Counted from the first letter of the stretch, positions 1 to 9,531 are shown. The stretch: 64,000 bases of DNA from Salinibacter pepae (GCF_947077775.1 NZ_CAMTTE010000001.1:3438501-3502500), one strand, 5' to 3'. The notes: generated by a model not told the origin, from the letters alone. Program-made: numbers and translations.

Positions 1-236
1 GAGCAGAGAGAAAATCATGCAAGAGAAAACCTCCCGGTTGCATTTGTGCGCCCGGCGCGTCGTTCCGTCTGGCTCAGATGGCAACAGGGGCGGATGGCCG
101 GTGCACGAAGACGTTGTGCCTCGGGGCGCCGAGGCATAGGTTAAGGCCGACCGTTTCCCAGTCCCCACGGGCCCTCTTCCGGGTCGGTCGAGGCCTTCAT
201 CCCCTACCTTTATCTTCCCGACGACTCTTCGGCGCG

Positions 237-1886
237 ATGACGTCCCTGACCCGCCGCACGGCGTACTACCTACTGGTGCTCGCAGCCGCCACCGTGGGAC
301 TGACGGGCGCGTACAGCCTGGGCATGAGCGTATGGGAGGGACGGCCGCGGCCGTGGTACCAGGCCCTGGAGGTGGTGGTGCAGACGTTCACGACGACCGG
401 ATACGGCGAGGACGCGCCGTGGAGCAGTCCCCAGATGAACATGCTGGTGGTTGTGATTCAACTCGCGGGCATCGGATTCATTCTGAGTGCCGTGGACGTG
501 TTCGTGGTGCCCTGGCTCCGCGAGGCGCTCCGGCCCACGGCCCCGAAGGGCCTCCCTGACCGGTCCGGTCACGTCATTGTGTGCGGCTACACGCCCCGGG
601 TGGAGGTCTTCATCGACGAGATGAGTGAGCGGGGAGAGGAGTACGTGCTCATTGAGCCCGACGCGGAGCAGGCCGCGTCGCTCTACGAGCGGGACTACGA
701 GGTCATGGAAGGGGACCCGACGTCGACTGCCGCTCTGGAGCGGGCCTCCGTCGGGGCGGCAAAGGCCCTGGTGGCTGACGTGGCCGACGACGAAAATGCC
801 AGCATTGTGCTTGCGGCCCGTGAGGCCAGTCCGGACCGCCGCATCATCACGTTGGCCGAGGACGCCTCGGCAACCCGATACCACCGGGCGGCGGGGGCGG
901 ACGTGGCGCTTTCGCCCCGGCAGGTGCTCGGGCGGAGCCTCGCCGCGCAGGTGCCCGTGGCCGCGGCGGCCAACGTGGAGGAGCAGGCGACGGCGGGAAC
1001 TGAGGTTGACTTTGCGGAGCTCATCGTGACCCGGCACGGCCCGTCTCCCAATCAGTCACTCCGCGCCCTTCGGCTTTCGGAGCGGTTCGGGGTGCGCGTC
1101 ATTGGGGCCTGGCTCGATGGCACCTTCGAGACGTCCGTGGACGCCGACACGCCCCTCGAGGCGGGCACGCGCCTGTTTCTCGCCGGCACGCCCGACCAAC
1201 TGGATGCCCTTCGCAGTGAGATGGCCCCGTACGTGCGGGCCTTCACGCCACAGTCCATCATCCTCGCCGGACACGGGGACTCGGGGCAGGCCGCGCGGGA
1301 CTCCCTTCGGGCGGCACGTGCCGACGTGACGGTGCTCGACCTCGAAGACGGGGCGGAGGTGGACGTGGCGGGGGACGTTCGCGACCCCGATGCGCTCCGG
1401 GCCTGCGGAATCGAGGACGCGTCGGCCCTCATCATCGCCGTGGACGACGACAGCGTCGCCACGTTCGCGACGCTCATCGCGCGCGACCTGAACCCGGAGC
1501 TGCAAATCCTCGTCCGGGCCCATGACGAGACGGCCGTTCAGAACCTCTACCGGGCCGGCGCGGACTTCGTGCAGGCCCTGCCGACGGTCTGTGGGCGGAT
1601 GCTGGCCGCCACGGCATTTGAAGACGAGGACCACCGGTCCCGCGATCGACACATCAACGTGGTCCGCCTCTCGGCCTCCCCATTGGCCGGAGAACCGTTG
1701 AGGGAGGTCGAGCCGGACGCACAGACCAACTACACAGTGCTTGCGGTGTACCGGGAGGGCGACTTTCTCACCGATCCCGACGACGCCCTCGTTGCCTTCG
1801 AGGCGGACGACGAGGTGCTCGTCGCCGGAACCGAGGACGGGATCCGGCAATTTCGGGCGCGGCTTGAGGACAGGCAGTCGGCGTAG
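237..1886 (+). CDS. RCK-domain potassium channel
   Basis: Predicted inner-membrane K+ channel of 549 aa with cytoplasmic nucleotide-sensing domains. Two membrane helices (about residues 8-32 and 66-94) flank a pore loop with the selectivity filter TTTGYGED at 52-59. A TrkA-N Rossmann domain starts near 112 (HVIVCGYTPR). It is followed by a TrkA-C domain, a second TrkA-N-like domain (SIILAGHGDSG) and a second TrkA-C domain near the end, so it carries a double RCK module. The frame is open upstream to 78, but the hydrophobic N-terminus fits the ATG at 237; the upstream extension is Arg-rich and looks non-coding. K+ transport is expected to matter in a salt-in halophile. The next gene is convergent. 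Family assignment is firm; physiological direction of transport is inferred. Confidence 0.9.
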   Translation: MTSLTRRTAYYLLVLAAATVGLTGAYSLGMSVWEGRPRPWYQALEVVVQTFTTTGYGEDAPWSSPQMNMLVVVIQLAGIGFILSAVDVFVVPWLREALRPTAPKGLPDRSGHVIVCGYTPRVEVFIDEMSERGEEYVLIEPDAEQAASLYERDYEVMEGDPTSTAALERASVGAAKALVADVADDENASIVLAAREASPDRRIITLAEDASATRYHRAAGADVALSPRQVLGRSLAAQVPVAAAANVEEQATAGTEVDFAELIVTRHGPSPNQSLRALRLSERFGVRVIGAWLDGTFETSVDADTPLEAGTRLFLAGTPDQLDALRSEMAPYVRAFTPQSIILAGHGDSGQAARDSLRAARADVTVLDLEDGAEVDVAGDVRDPDALRACGIEDASALIIAVDDDSVATFATLIARDLNPELQILVRAHDETAVQNLYRAGADFVQALPTVCGRMLAATAFEDEDHRSRDRHINVVRLSASPLAGEPLREVEPDAQTNYTVLAVYREGDFLTDPDDALVAFEADDEVLVAGTEDGIRQFRARLEDRQSA

Positions 1887-1909
1887 TGCCGGCCCGTCCG
1901 CCACGCGCC

Positions 1910-2986
1910 CTACGGGTGCTTGGGATCCGCCGGGGGCCCTGGGCGGATCCACTCGTGTCGGTGGAGCCGCTGCCAGGCCGCCGCAATCTGTTCCGGCGCG
2001 AAGCGCTCCGCCTTGCGGCGGCTCCAGTCCTGCACGGCCCGCACGACCGCCTCGGGACGGCGCCGGGCCTGCGCGTCGTGCCGCGCGAGCCAGCCGACCG
2101 TAGCGAGCAGTTCGAGCGTGTCGGGCGTGTCGTAATCTTCGGTGAGGGCCCGCACCCGGCCCAGGCGCTCACTAGCGGTTGGGTGGTCCGAAAGGGTGTC
2201 CCGCGCCGCACCGACCGCGGGCGGGCGAAGGCGAAACGAGGCGCCCTGGTGCGACGGGTCGTACCCCGCAATAAAAGCCCCCTCAATCCGGCGCAGCACG
2301 GCCGTGAGGCCCGCGGCGCGGAGCCCGTACGTGCCCGGCTCGAACGTAAGGCGCAGGTCCTCGCCCGTCCCCTGCAGCAGGAAGGCAAGATTGTGCGCCG
2401 CGTGTGGACTGACGGTGTCGCCCGGCGTGGCGTAGGCGTCGAGGACGGAGAGAAGGAGGGCACGTCCCCGGGTCATGGCGGGGCGATCGTCTGCGTCGGG
2501 GCCGCCGCCCTCTGCGTGCGCCGACCGGGGGGCGTAAACGAGCGCCCGGACGCCATCGAGCGACGTGAGCGGAGTGGTAAGCAGCGGGCGCACCGTCGGC
2601 CAGTCGAGCCCGCCCCCGCCGCAGCCCAGCGCGGGCACGGCGAGCGACGAAATGTCGTGAGCAGTAACTTCGTCGACGAGGGCCGCCATGCCCGCCTCGA
2701 TGTGCGTGGCGGACGAGGCATCGCGCCAGTGGTCCTTCGTGGCCACGTTTAGGACGTAGCGGGGATGCTGGGCGTCCCCGAAGAGCCCCCCGCGGTCGTG
2801 GACGAGCACGTCGCCCGGCGCCAGGGCCCCGGCGTCGCAGGCCGCCTCGTACTGCTCGTAGTTGTCGGGAAACCGTGTCTTGAACTGGCGACACAGCCCG
2901 CGCTTCATGAGGCCGGCGCAGTGGACCGGGGTCACGAGCGCCGCCACGTCCGCGTCGAACAGATCCCCGTGTACAATTTCGACCAT
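1910..2986 (-). CDS. orphan DarG-like DNA ADP-ribosyl glycohydrolase
   Basis: 358 aa, the usual DarG length. Residues 1 to about 150 form a macrodomain (start MVEIVHGDLFDADV, GGLFGD loop, NVATKDHWR with Lys84, ALGCGGGGLDW). The rest (from about 175) matches the C-terminal part of DarG antitoxins: YATPGDTVSPHAAHNLAFLL, GTYGLRA, a RIEGAFIAGY motif and TLELLATVGWL. DarG removes ADP-ribose that the DarT toxin places on thymidine in single-stranded DNA, and its C-terminal part also binds DarT. No DarT-like gene is adjacent: gcvP lies upstream and the channel gene is convergent. The motif usually written N-[TC]-x-G-x-MGKG reads HCAGLMKRG here (22-30), so a conserved Asn and the Gly/Lys order differ. 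It may be an antitoxin without a toxin, an anti-toxin defence, or a repurposed enzyme. Family call is good; activity is uncertain. Confidence 0.8.
   Translation of the reverse strand: MVEIVHGDLFDADVAALVTPVHCAGLMKRGLCRQFKTRFPDNYEQYEAACDAGALAPGDVLVHDRGGLFGDAQHPRYVLNVATKDHWRDASSATHIEAGMAALVDEVTAHDISSLAVPALGCGGGGLDWPTVRPLLTTPLTSLDGVRALVYAPRSAHAEGGGPDADDRPAMTRGRALLLSVLDAYATPGDTVSPHAAHNLAFLLQGTGEDLRLTFEPGTYGLRAAGLTAVLRRIEGAFIAGYDPSHQGASFRLRPPAVGAARDTLSDHPTASERLGRVRALTEDYDTPDTLELLATVGWLARHDAQARRRPEAVVRAVQDWSRRKAERFAPEQIAAAWQRLHRHEWIRPGPPADPKHP
1923..1950. terminator. hairpin at convergent gene ends
   Basis: A perfect 9-bp stem (GGATCCGCC / GGCGGATCC) with a 10-nt loop lies 36 nt after the channel stop codon and inside the last codons of the opposite-strand macrodomain gene. 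There is no T-run on either side, so intrinsic termination is uncertain. It may act as a bidirectional 3'-end structure. Confidence 0.3.
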
Positions 2987-3022
2987 GGACCGCCTCTATC
3001 GCAGTGGGCGCAACCGACAAAG

Positions 3023-3055
3023 AGAAAGGGCCGCGAGACGGTCTCGCGGCCCTTC
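3023..3055 (-). terminator. gcvP intrinsic terminator
   Basis: A perfect 12-bp stem (GGGCCGCGAGAC at 3028-3039, one-base spacer, complement at 3041-3052) is followed on the minus strand by TTTCTCTTT. It lies about 70 nt after the gcvP stop and before the macrodomain gene start, so the two minus-strand genes are probably separate transcription units. Confidence 0.85.
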
Positions 3056-3122
3056 TGCTGAATGTGTTCGAACGTCCCGTTCCCACGAAATACGCGCGGG
3101 GACAGGGCCCTGAGCGACATCG

Positions 3123-6035
3123 CTACGCGGTCTTGAGGGCCGACGTCAACTCCTCCTCTTCGTCCGCCTCGTAGGCGTCGGTCGGGGGACAGGCGCAGTA
3201 GAGGTTCCGGTCGCCGTAGGCGTCGTTCACGCGCCGCACGGTGGGCCAGAACTTGCGCTCGCGCACCGCCTCCACCGGATAGGCCGCCGTCTCGCGGCTG
3301 TACGCGTGGTCCCACTCGTCGGCGGTGGCCATCTCGGCGGTGTGGGGGGCCTGCTTGAGCGTGCTCTCCTCCGCCTCCAGCGTCCCGTTCTCGACGGCCT
3401 CGATCTCGCTGCGGATGGCGGCGAATGCGTCCACCAGGCGGTCGAGCTCCGCCTTCGACTCGCTCTCCGTGGGCTCCACCATGAGCGTGCCGACCACCGG
3501 CCAGCTCATCGTGGGGGCGTGGAAGCCGTAGTCCATAAGCCGCTTCGCCACGTCCTGCTCGTTGATGTCGAGCTCGGAGCGGAACGGGCGGAGGTCGAGG
3601 ATAAACTCGTGGGCCACACGGTCATTGGGCCCCCGGAAGACGATGTCGTAGTGGTTCGACAGCTGGTCGGCCAGGTAGTTGGCGTTGAGGAGGGCGGTCT
3701 TCGACGACTTCGTGAGGCCCTCGGGGCCCAGCAGCTTGATGTAGGCCCACGAGATGAGCAGAATCAAGGCGCTGCCGTGCGGCGCCGCGGCAATCGCGGG
3801 AATGTGTTGGTCGCCGCCCGTCTCCACCACCGGGTGACCGGGGAGGAAGGGACTCAGGTGCTCGGCCGTGCAGACCGGCCCCACGCCCGGCCCGCCGCCG
3901 CCGTGCGGGATGCTAAACGTCTTGTGCAGGTTGAGGTGGCACACGTCCACGCCGTACTCGCGGGGGCGGCAGAGGCCGACCTGTGCGTTGACGTTGGCCC
4001 CGTCGAGGTACACCTGCCCGCCGTGCTCGTGGATGACGTCACAAATCTCTTCGACGTGCTCCTCGAAGACGCCGTGCGTCGACGGGTACGTAATCATTGC
4101 GGCGGCGAGGCGCTCGCTGTTCGCCTCGGCCTGCTCGCGGAGGTCGTCCAGGTCGACGTCCCCGTTCGCGTCGCAGTCGATGGTGATGACCTCCATCCCG
4201 GCCATGTTGGCACTGGCGGGGTTGGTCCCGTGGGCGGACTCGGGGACGAGGCACACGTCCCGCTGCTCCTCGCCCCGCGCCTCGTGGTAGGCCTGAATGA
4301 TCAGGAGGCCGGTGTACTCGCCGGAGGCCCCGGAATTGGGCTGGAAGGAGATGTCGTCGAAGCCTGTGATCTCCGTCAGGTAGCCGCTGAGCTCGTCGAT
4401 CACCTGCTCGTACCCTTCCGCCTGCTCCTGGGGCGCGAAGGGGTGCAGGCCCGCAAACTGCGGGTTCGAGATCGGCTGGAGGGCGGCGGTCGGGTTCAGC
4501 TTCATGGTGCACGATCCCAGCGGGATCATGCTGTGGACGAGCGACAGGTCCTTGTCCGCCAGCGACTTCATGTACCGCGTCAGCTCGCCCTCGGAGTGGT
4601 ACGAGTTGAAGACCGGGTGCTCCAGGTACGAGGTCTGCCGCGGCATCGGGCCGTCGTAGCCGCTGTCGAGGCCCGCGGCCAGGTCGTCGGCGTACAGCTT
4701 CTGGCCGTTGGTGGCCCCAAAGACGGTGAAGAGCGCGTCCAGGTCCGCGGCGTCGACGGTCTGGTCGAGCGCGACGCCCACCGACCCGTCGTCGTAGTAG
4801 CGGAGGTTGATCTCATGCGCCTCGGCCCGCTCGCGGACCTGCGCCTGGGTGGCGTCGGTGAGGTCCACGCGGAGCGTGTCGAAGTACGCGTCGTGGCGGA
4901 CGGTGTGGCCCGTTCGGTCCAGCCCCTCGGCCAGCGTCTTCGTAAGGTCGTGCACCCGCGTCGCAATCTCGCGGAGCCCCTCGGGGCCGTGGTAGACGGC
5001 GTACATCGACGCCATCACGGCCAGCAGCACCTGGGAGGTGCAGATGTTGGACGTGGCGCGCCCCCGCCGGATGTGCTGCTCGCGGGTCTGGAGCGCCATG
5101 CGGAGCGCCATCTCGCCGTCGGCGTCCTTCGTGACCCCGATCATGCGGCCGGGCACCTGGCGCTGGAAGCGTTCGCGGGTCGCGAAGTAGGCGGCGTGCG
5201 GCCCGCCGTAGCCCATCGGTACCCCAAAGCGCTGCGTGGAGCCGACGACCGCGTCGGCCCCCCACTCGCCCGGGGCCTCCAGGAGCGTGAGGCTCAGCAG
5301 GTCGGCGGCCACGGCCACGTAGGCGTCCGCCTCGTGGGCCCGGTCGGCCACGTCGCGGTAGTCGTGCACCGCGCCGTCGGTCGTGGGGTACTGCAGGAGG
5401 CAGCCGAACGTGTCCTCGCCGAAGACGAAGTTCTCGGGGGATTCCACGATGATGTCGATCCCGATCGGCGCGGCGCGGCCCTTCACCACCTCGATGGTCT
5501 GCGGGTGGCAGTCCTCCGACACGTAAAACGTAGCGGCGTCGCTGCGGCGGTCGACCCGATTCAGCATCATCATCGCCTCCGCCGCGGCCGTCGCCTCGTC
5601 GAGCAGCGACGCGTTGGCGATCTCCAGGCCCGTCAGGTCGATGGTCATGTCCTGGAAGTTCAGGAGCGCCTCCAGGCGGCCCTGCGCAATCTCGGCCTGG
5701 TAGGGCGTGTACTGGGTGTACCAGGCCGGATTTTCCAGAATGTTGCGCTGGATGACGGGGGGCGTGTGGGTGTGGCGGTAGCCCATGCCGATGAACGAGC
5801 GCCACGCGTCGTTCTTGGCGCCGGCGTCCTGGGCCGCGTCGAGCACCTGCTGCTCGGTGAGGGCGGACGGCAGGTCGAGGGGGGCGTCGGTCTGGATCGA
5901 GTCCGGAATGGCCGCGTCGACGAGGGCGTCGAGCGACTCGGCCCCGAGGGCGTCGAGCATGGCGTCCACGTCGGCGTCCGTGGGGCCGAGGTGACGCTCG
6001 TCGAACGTGTTTGCGGACGAGAGATCAATGGCCAT
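3123..6035 (-). CDS. gcvP: glycine dehydrogenase (decarboxylating), P-protein
   Basis: The P-protein of the glycine cleavage system decarboxylates glycine with PLP and transfers aminomethyl to the lipoyl H-protein. At 970 aa it is a full-length single-chain (fused alpha/beta) form. It begins FDERHLGPTDADVDAML, the normal N-terminus, and has the PLP-lysine region NLHKTFSIPHGGGGPGVGP near residue 700, as in E. coli. The frame extends 19 codons upstream, but MAIDLSSANTFDERH at 6035 is the best start. The protein is strongly acidic, as expected in a halophile. No gcvT or gcvH is adjacent, so the system is scattered. A strong terminator follows. I saw no glycine riboswitch in the roughly 200 nt upstream. 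Confidence 0.97.
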   Translation of the reverse strand: MAIDLSSANTFDERHLGPTDADVDAMLDALGAESLDALVDAAIPDSIQTDAPLDLPSALTEQQVLDAAQDAGAKNDAWRSFIGMGYRHTHTPPVIQRNILENPAWYTQYTPYQAEIAQGRLEALLNFQDMTIDLTGLEIANASLLDEATAAAEAMMMLNRVDRRSDAATFYVSEDCHPQTIEVVKGRAAPIGIDIIVESPENFVFGEDTFGCLLQYPTTDGAVHDYRDVADRAHEADAYVAVAADLLSLTLLEAPGEWGADAVVGSTQRFGVPMGYGGPHAAYFATRERFQRQVPGRMIGVTKDADGEMALRMALQTREQHIRRGRATSNICTSQVLLAVMASMYAVYHGPEGLREIATRVHDLTKTLAEGLDRTGHTVRHDAYFDTLRVDLTDATQAQVRERAEAHEINLRYYDDGSVGVALDQTVDAADLDALFTVFGATNGQKLYADDLAAGLDSGYDGPMPRQTSYLEHPVFNSYHSEGELTRYMKSLADKDLSLVHSMIPLGSCTMKLNPTAALQPISNPQFAGLHPFAPQEQAEGYEQVIDELSGYLTEITGFDDISFQPNSGASGEYTGLLIIQAYHEARGEEQRDVCLVPESAHGTNPASANMAGMEVITIDCDANGDVDLDDLREQAEANSERLAAAMITYPSTHGVFEEHVEEICDVIHEHGGQVYLDGANVNAQVGLCRPREYGVDVCHLNLHKTFSIPHGGGGPGVGPVCTAEHLSPFLPGHPVVETGGDQHIPAIAAAPHGSALILLISWAYIKLLGPEGLTKSSKTALLNANYLADQLSNHYDIVFRGPNDRVAHEFILDLRPFRSELDINEQDVAKRLMDYGFHAPTMSWPVVGTLMVEPTESESKAELDRLVDAFAAIRSEIEAVENGTLEAEESTLKQAPHTAEMATADEWDHAYSRETAAYPVEAVRERKFWPTVRRVNDAYGDRNLYCACPPTDAYEADEEEELTSALKTA

Positions 6036-6237
6036 CTGAAGGCGGGAGGTTGGGTGAAAAGGCAAAACCAGGGCGTGAGGGCAAATGGACACTCAGGTAT
6101 ATGCCCCGCAGGCGCGCCGTGTTGTCCGGAATAGCTGAAAAGCCTGCAACAGACGGGGCGGGAATGGGCCTGTGCGGGACAGGTTAGCAAATCGAGCCGT
6201 CGTCCTCAATGTAACAGGCGCCCGGTTGAAACCGGTT

Positions 6238-6462
6238 TCATTCGGCCATCAGGGCGCGTAGTGTTTGGAGGTGTGAACGGAGGGCCGACGCTCCGGTTAC
6301 GACCTCGCCGTCGTCGTGCAGGGCCGGGAGTTCGGAAATGACCTCGGGGAGGGCGTCGGCATCTTCGACGTGCTCGACCCCGTGGGCAATGACCATTTCG
6401 CGAAGGGCCTCTTCGATCTCGTCGGCCCACGGGTCACCAGGCTGGCGGTAGAGCGTGACCAT
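6238..6462 (-). CDS. small glutaredoxin-fold-like protein
   Basis: 74 aa, acidic. It starts MVTLYRQPGDPWADEIEEAL and continues with a short helix, a strand-like segment, ELPALHDDGEVVTGASALRSHL and a C-terminal helix. This beta-alpha-beta pattern resembles a glutaredoxin/thioredoxin-like fold (strand, helix, then a cis-Pro-like LPAL before a strand and final helix). The redox CxxC motif is absent: QPGDPW stands where the cysteines would be. It is divergent from the decarboxylase gene. The coding call rests on an intact frame, sensible composition and that fold-like pattern. Function is unknown; a non-redox binding role is possible. Confidence 0.6.
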   Translation of the reverse strand: MVTLYRQPGDPWADEIEEALREMVIAHGVEHVEDADALPEVISELPALHDDGEVVTGASALRSHLQTLRALMAE

Positions 6463-6641
6463 AGGATTGGGGGAAATGCGTCAGTGACGAGATTCTGGGC
6501 GCTTGTTTGCACGGGCCGGACGGGCGCGTGGTTGCTGCGGGCGAACGTGCATCCCCCACCCTCCAGGCCTTCGCGCAACTCGCGTCCCGGGACTCCGTTT
6601 CCCACCTGCTTTCGCCTTCATCGTTTGCGCGTGGTGTGCCC

Positions 6642-8078
6642 ATGGATCACGACCGTCTCGAACTCTCCCCCGAAAAAATGCGGACGCTTGGCTACCGGGT
6701 CGTGGATCTCCTGGTGGACCACTTCGCGGACGGAGGGGACGAATCGCTGGGGGAGGCGCCGTCGCGAGACGAACTAGAGGCTCACCTCCGGGAAGACCTC
6801 CCGGAAGAGGGAACCCCCCCGGAGTCCGTTCTCGACCAGGTGGAGGCGGAGGTGCTGCCGAACACAATGCGGGTGGACCACCCCCGCTTCTTCGGGTTCG
6901 TGCCGGGGCCGAACAACTTCGTCGGCGTGCTCGCCGACATGCTGGCGTCGGGGTTCAACGTGTTCTCGGGGACCTGGATCTCGGGGGCCGCCGCCGCGCA
7001 GATCGAACTGGTGGTGATCGACTGGCTGCGGACGCTCTGTGGCCTCCCGGAGACCGCAGGGGGGCTGTTCACGAGCGGGGGCTCGATGGCAAACGTCACG
7101 GCCCTGGCCGCCGCCCGCCACGCCCGGCTGGACGACGACGTGACGGGGGCCGTCGCCTACTGCTCCGACCAGACCCACACGTCGGTCGACCGGGCCCTGC
7201 GGCTGCTCGGGTTCGGCCCCGACCAGCTCCACCGGGTGCCCACCGACGATCAGTACCGACTCGATCCCGTGGCGCTTCGAGAGGCCATCGCGGCCGACCG
7301 GGCGGCGGGGCGGCGTCCCTTCTGCATCATCGCCAACGCGGGCACCACCAACACCGGGGCCGTCGATCCGCTGCCCGCCCTGGCGGCCCTGGCCGACGCC
7401 GAGGACCTGTGGCTGCACGTGGACGGGGCGTACGGGGCGCCGACGGTCGTCTGTGAGCGGGGCCAAAACCGGCTCGACGGCATCCAACGGGTCGATTCGC
7501 TGACCCTCGACCCGCACAAGTGGCTCTTCCAGCCGTTCGAGATCGGCGGCGTGCTCGTGCGCGACGAGCAGCACCTCCGCCGCGCCTTCCGGCTGGAGGC
7601 GGAGTACTTGGAGGACGCCGTGGGGGAGGCGGACGAGGTCAACTTCTCGGCCGCCGGCATCCAGCTCACGCGCAGCTTCCGGGCGCTCAAGCTCTGGATG
7701 ACGCTCAAGGTGTTTGGCCGCGAGCACGTCGCCACCGCGGTGGCGCGGGGCTTCGAGCGGGCCGAGCAGGCCGAGCGGCTGCTTCGGGATCGGCCCGGGT
7801 GGACGGTGGTGACCCCGGCCCAGATGGGCATCATCACGTTTCGCTGCGAACCGGACGGGTGGACGCCCGACCAGGTGGACGCGCTCACGCGCCGCCTCAT
7901 TGCGGCCGTGAACGACGAGGGGGCGGCCTTCCTGACGCAGACGACGCTCGACGGCCGGCCCGTCCTCCGGCTGTGCCCCATCAACCCACGGACGACGGCG
8001 AAGGACCTCGAAGAAACAATTGCACGGCTCGACGCCCTCCAGGCCGAAATAGAGGGGGCGGCAGCCCCGGCATCCTGA
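6642..8078 (+). CDS. group II PLP-dependent decarboxylase
   Basis: 478 aa, the size of aromatic-L-amino-acid/glutamate-type decarboxylases. These remove CO2 from an amino acid using PLP in the cytoplasm. Family features in order: VDHPRFFGFVPGPN near the N-terminus, LPETAGGLFTSGGSMANVTAL, CSDQTHTSVDRA, a DGAYGAP Asp motif, and LDPHKWLFQP, in which Lys293 should form the PLP Schiff base. The C-terminus LRLCPINPRTT is also typical. The frame opens 45 codons upstream, but MDHDRLELSPEKMRTLGYRVVD at 6642 is the natural N-terminus. Substrate cannot be set from sequence: tryptophan, tyrosine, DOPA or 2,4-diaminobutyrate-like acids are possible. The next gene is an MFS exporter 154 nt away, which could move the amine product (inference). 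Confidence 0.9.
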   Translation: MDHDRLELSPEKMRTLGYRVVDLLVDHFADGGDESLGEAPSRDELEAHLREDLPEEGTPPESVLDQVEAEVLPNTMRVDHPRFFGFVPGPNNFVGVLADMLASGFNVFSGTWISGAAAAQIELVVIDWLRTLCGLPETAGGLFTSGGSMANVTALAAARHARLDDDVTGAVAYCSDQTHTSVDRALRLLGFGPDQLHRVPTDDQYRLDPVALREAIAADRAAGRRPFCIIANAGTTNTGAVDPLPALAALADAEDLWLHVDGAYGAPTVVCERGQNRLDGIQRVDSLTLDPHKWLFQPFEIGGVLVRDEQHLRRAFRLEAEYLEDAVGEADEVNFSAAGIQLTRSFRALKLWMTLKVFGREHVATAVARGFERAEQAERLLRDRPGWTVVTPAQMGIITFRCEPDGWTPDQVDALTRRLIAAVNDEGAAFLTQTTLDGRPVLRLCPINPRTTAKDLEETIARLDALQAEIEGAAAPAS

Positions 8079-8232
8079 CGCGGCGGGCGCCTCCGGAGAG
8101 ACGGGCGAGCGAACACGCTGCGAAAGACGACAGCGGGCCTTGATCGTCACACTCCCTTTCAAACCGACGGACGAGGGGGGCGTACCTTTCAGTCGTTGCG
8201 CGAACCTTTCCTCCCAGCCTCTTCAGCTCACT

Positions 8233-9429
8233 GTGAAACTGTGGTCGTACCAGGGGGCCGTCCTCGGGGCGTGCACCCTGGCCTTCTTCGCGACGATGGC
8301 CGCGCGGCTGGCCATCAGTCCGGTCGTGCCCGCCATCGGCGACGCGTTTGGGGTGTCCAACAGTGCGGTCGGCCTGGCCCTCACGGGCATGTGGATGGCG
8401 TACGCGGCCTCGCAGTTTCCGAGTGGGCTGCTGGCCGACCGGTACGGGGAGCGGCGCATTATCCTCGTGGCGGTGGGGGGGACGGCCCTGGCGAGCGCGC
8501 TGGTGGCGATGGCGCCGACCTATCCCGTCTTTCTCGTCGGGACGGTGGTGCTGGGGGGCGTCGCCGGGCTCCACTTCAGCGTCGCCACGTCGCTTTTGAC
8601 CCGGACCATCCCGAACACCGGCTCCGCAATTGGGCTTCACACCGCGGGGGCGCCGGTGGCGGGCGTGCTGGTTCCGCTGGCCGCGGGAAGCATCGGGGTG
8701 TGGCTGGACTGGCGGTGGGCCGTGGCGTTGGGGGCCGCCATTGCGCTCCCGAGCGCCCTCCTCTTCGGGATGGTGGTTCGCCCCATCGCGCCGGTGCGGC
8801 CCGACGAGTCGCCCTGGAGCCGCCTTCGCCTCGGGCCGTTGCTCGAACTGCTCGGGCGTCCGCCCATCGCGCTCACGGCGGGGCTCTCCGTCGTGGGGGC
8901 CTTCGTGTGGCAGGCCACCGCTTCGTTTCTGCCGGCGTTTCTCATCGAGTATCAGGGCTACGGGGAGGCGGGCGCCGGCGCGCTCTTTTCGGCCTACTTC
9001 GTGGTGCAGGGCCTCACCCAGCCGCTGCTGGGCACCCTCTCGGACCGCGTGGGCCGGTACCCGGCGGCCACCGCCGCCGTAGGGGTCGGGGTGGTGGGCT
9101 ACACGGGGCTCGTCGCGGGGGGCGGGCCGTGGATCGTGGGCGGGGCGACCCTCTGTGCCGGATTGGCGATGGGGTGGGGCGCGGCCCTGCTGCCCAAGTT
9201 CATGGACCATCTGGGGGAGGAGGAGCGCAGTGCGGGCTTCGGGCTCATCCGGACGGCCTACATGGTGCTGGGGGCCAGTGGCAGCGTCGTGACCGGCGCG
9301 GTGGCCGACCTGCTGGGGTGGGGCTCGGCCTTCCTCGCCCTGGCGGGGCTGCTGGGAGGAATGCTTCTGGTGCTCCTGTACGGAATGCGGCGCGCCCGAA
9401 CGGATGCGGCGCAGCGGGTTGTCCCTTGA
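8233..9429 (+). CDS. MFS transporter
   Basis: 398 aa from the GTG at 8233, with about 12 hydrophobic segments. The MFS signature between helices 2 and 3 reads GLLADRYGERR, and its mirror LGTLSDRVGRY lies between helices 8 and 9. A TTG at 8140 would add 31 soluble residues without MFS character. The substrate is unknown. It sits between a decarboxylase and a HAD hydrolase on the same strand with short gaps, so co-transcription is possible. Related proteins include sugar-phosphate, nitrate and drug transporters; nothing here separates them. Confidence 0.85.
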   Translation: MKLWSYQGAVLGACTLAFFATMAARLAISPVVPAIGDAFGVSNSAVGLALTGMWMAYAASQFPSGLLADRYGERRIILVAVGGTALASALVAMAPTYPVFLVGTVVLGGVAGLHFSVATSLLTRTIPNTGSAIGLHTAGAPVAGVLVPLAAGSIGVWLDWRWAVALGAAIALPSALLFGMVVRPIAPVRPDESPWSRLRLGPLLELLGRPPIALTAGLSVVGAFVWQATASFLPAFLIEYQGYGEAGAGALFSAYFVVQGLTQPLLGTLSDRVGRYPAATAAVGVGVVGYTGLVAGGGPWIVGGATLCAGLAMGWGAALLPKFMDHLGEEERSAGFGLIRTAYMVLGASGSVVTGAVADLLGWGSAFLALAGLLGGMLLVLLYGMRRARTDAAQRVVP

Positions 9430-9531
9430 CCACTGCGGAGACCGTCCTGCTGCAGACCGTGCATCCTGTGCCGGGGCGAACCCATAAGAAGCCCCACGTC
9501 TGCGCGCAATTCCCCTTTCTCCTCCCGACCC

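Noticed and set aside
3306-6134. Very long open frame antisense to gcvP
   Set aside because: Its sequence is Val/Arg/Gly-rich with no domain character, and it mirrors a conserved gcvP. Such frames are common in GC-rich DNA.
6036-6237. Glycine riboswitch upstream of gcvP
   Set aside because: No tandem aptamer-like conserved blocks could be seen in the upstream 200 nt.
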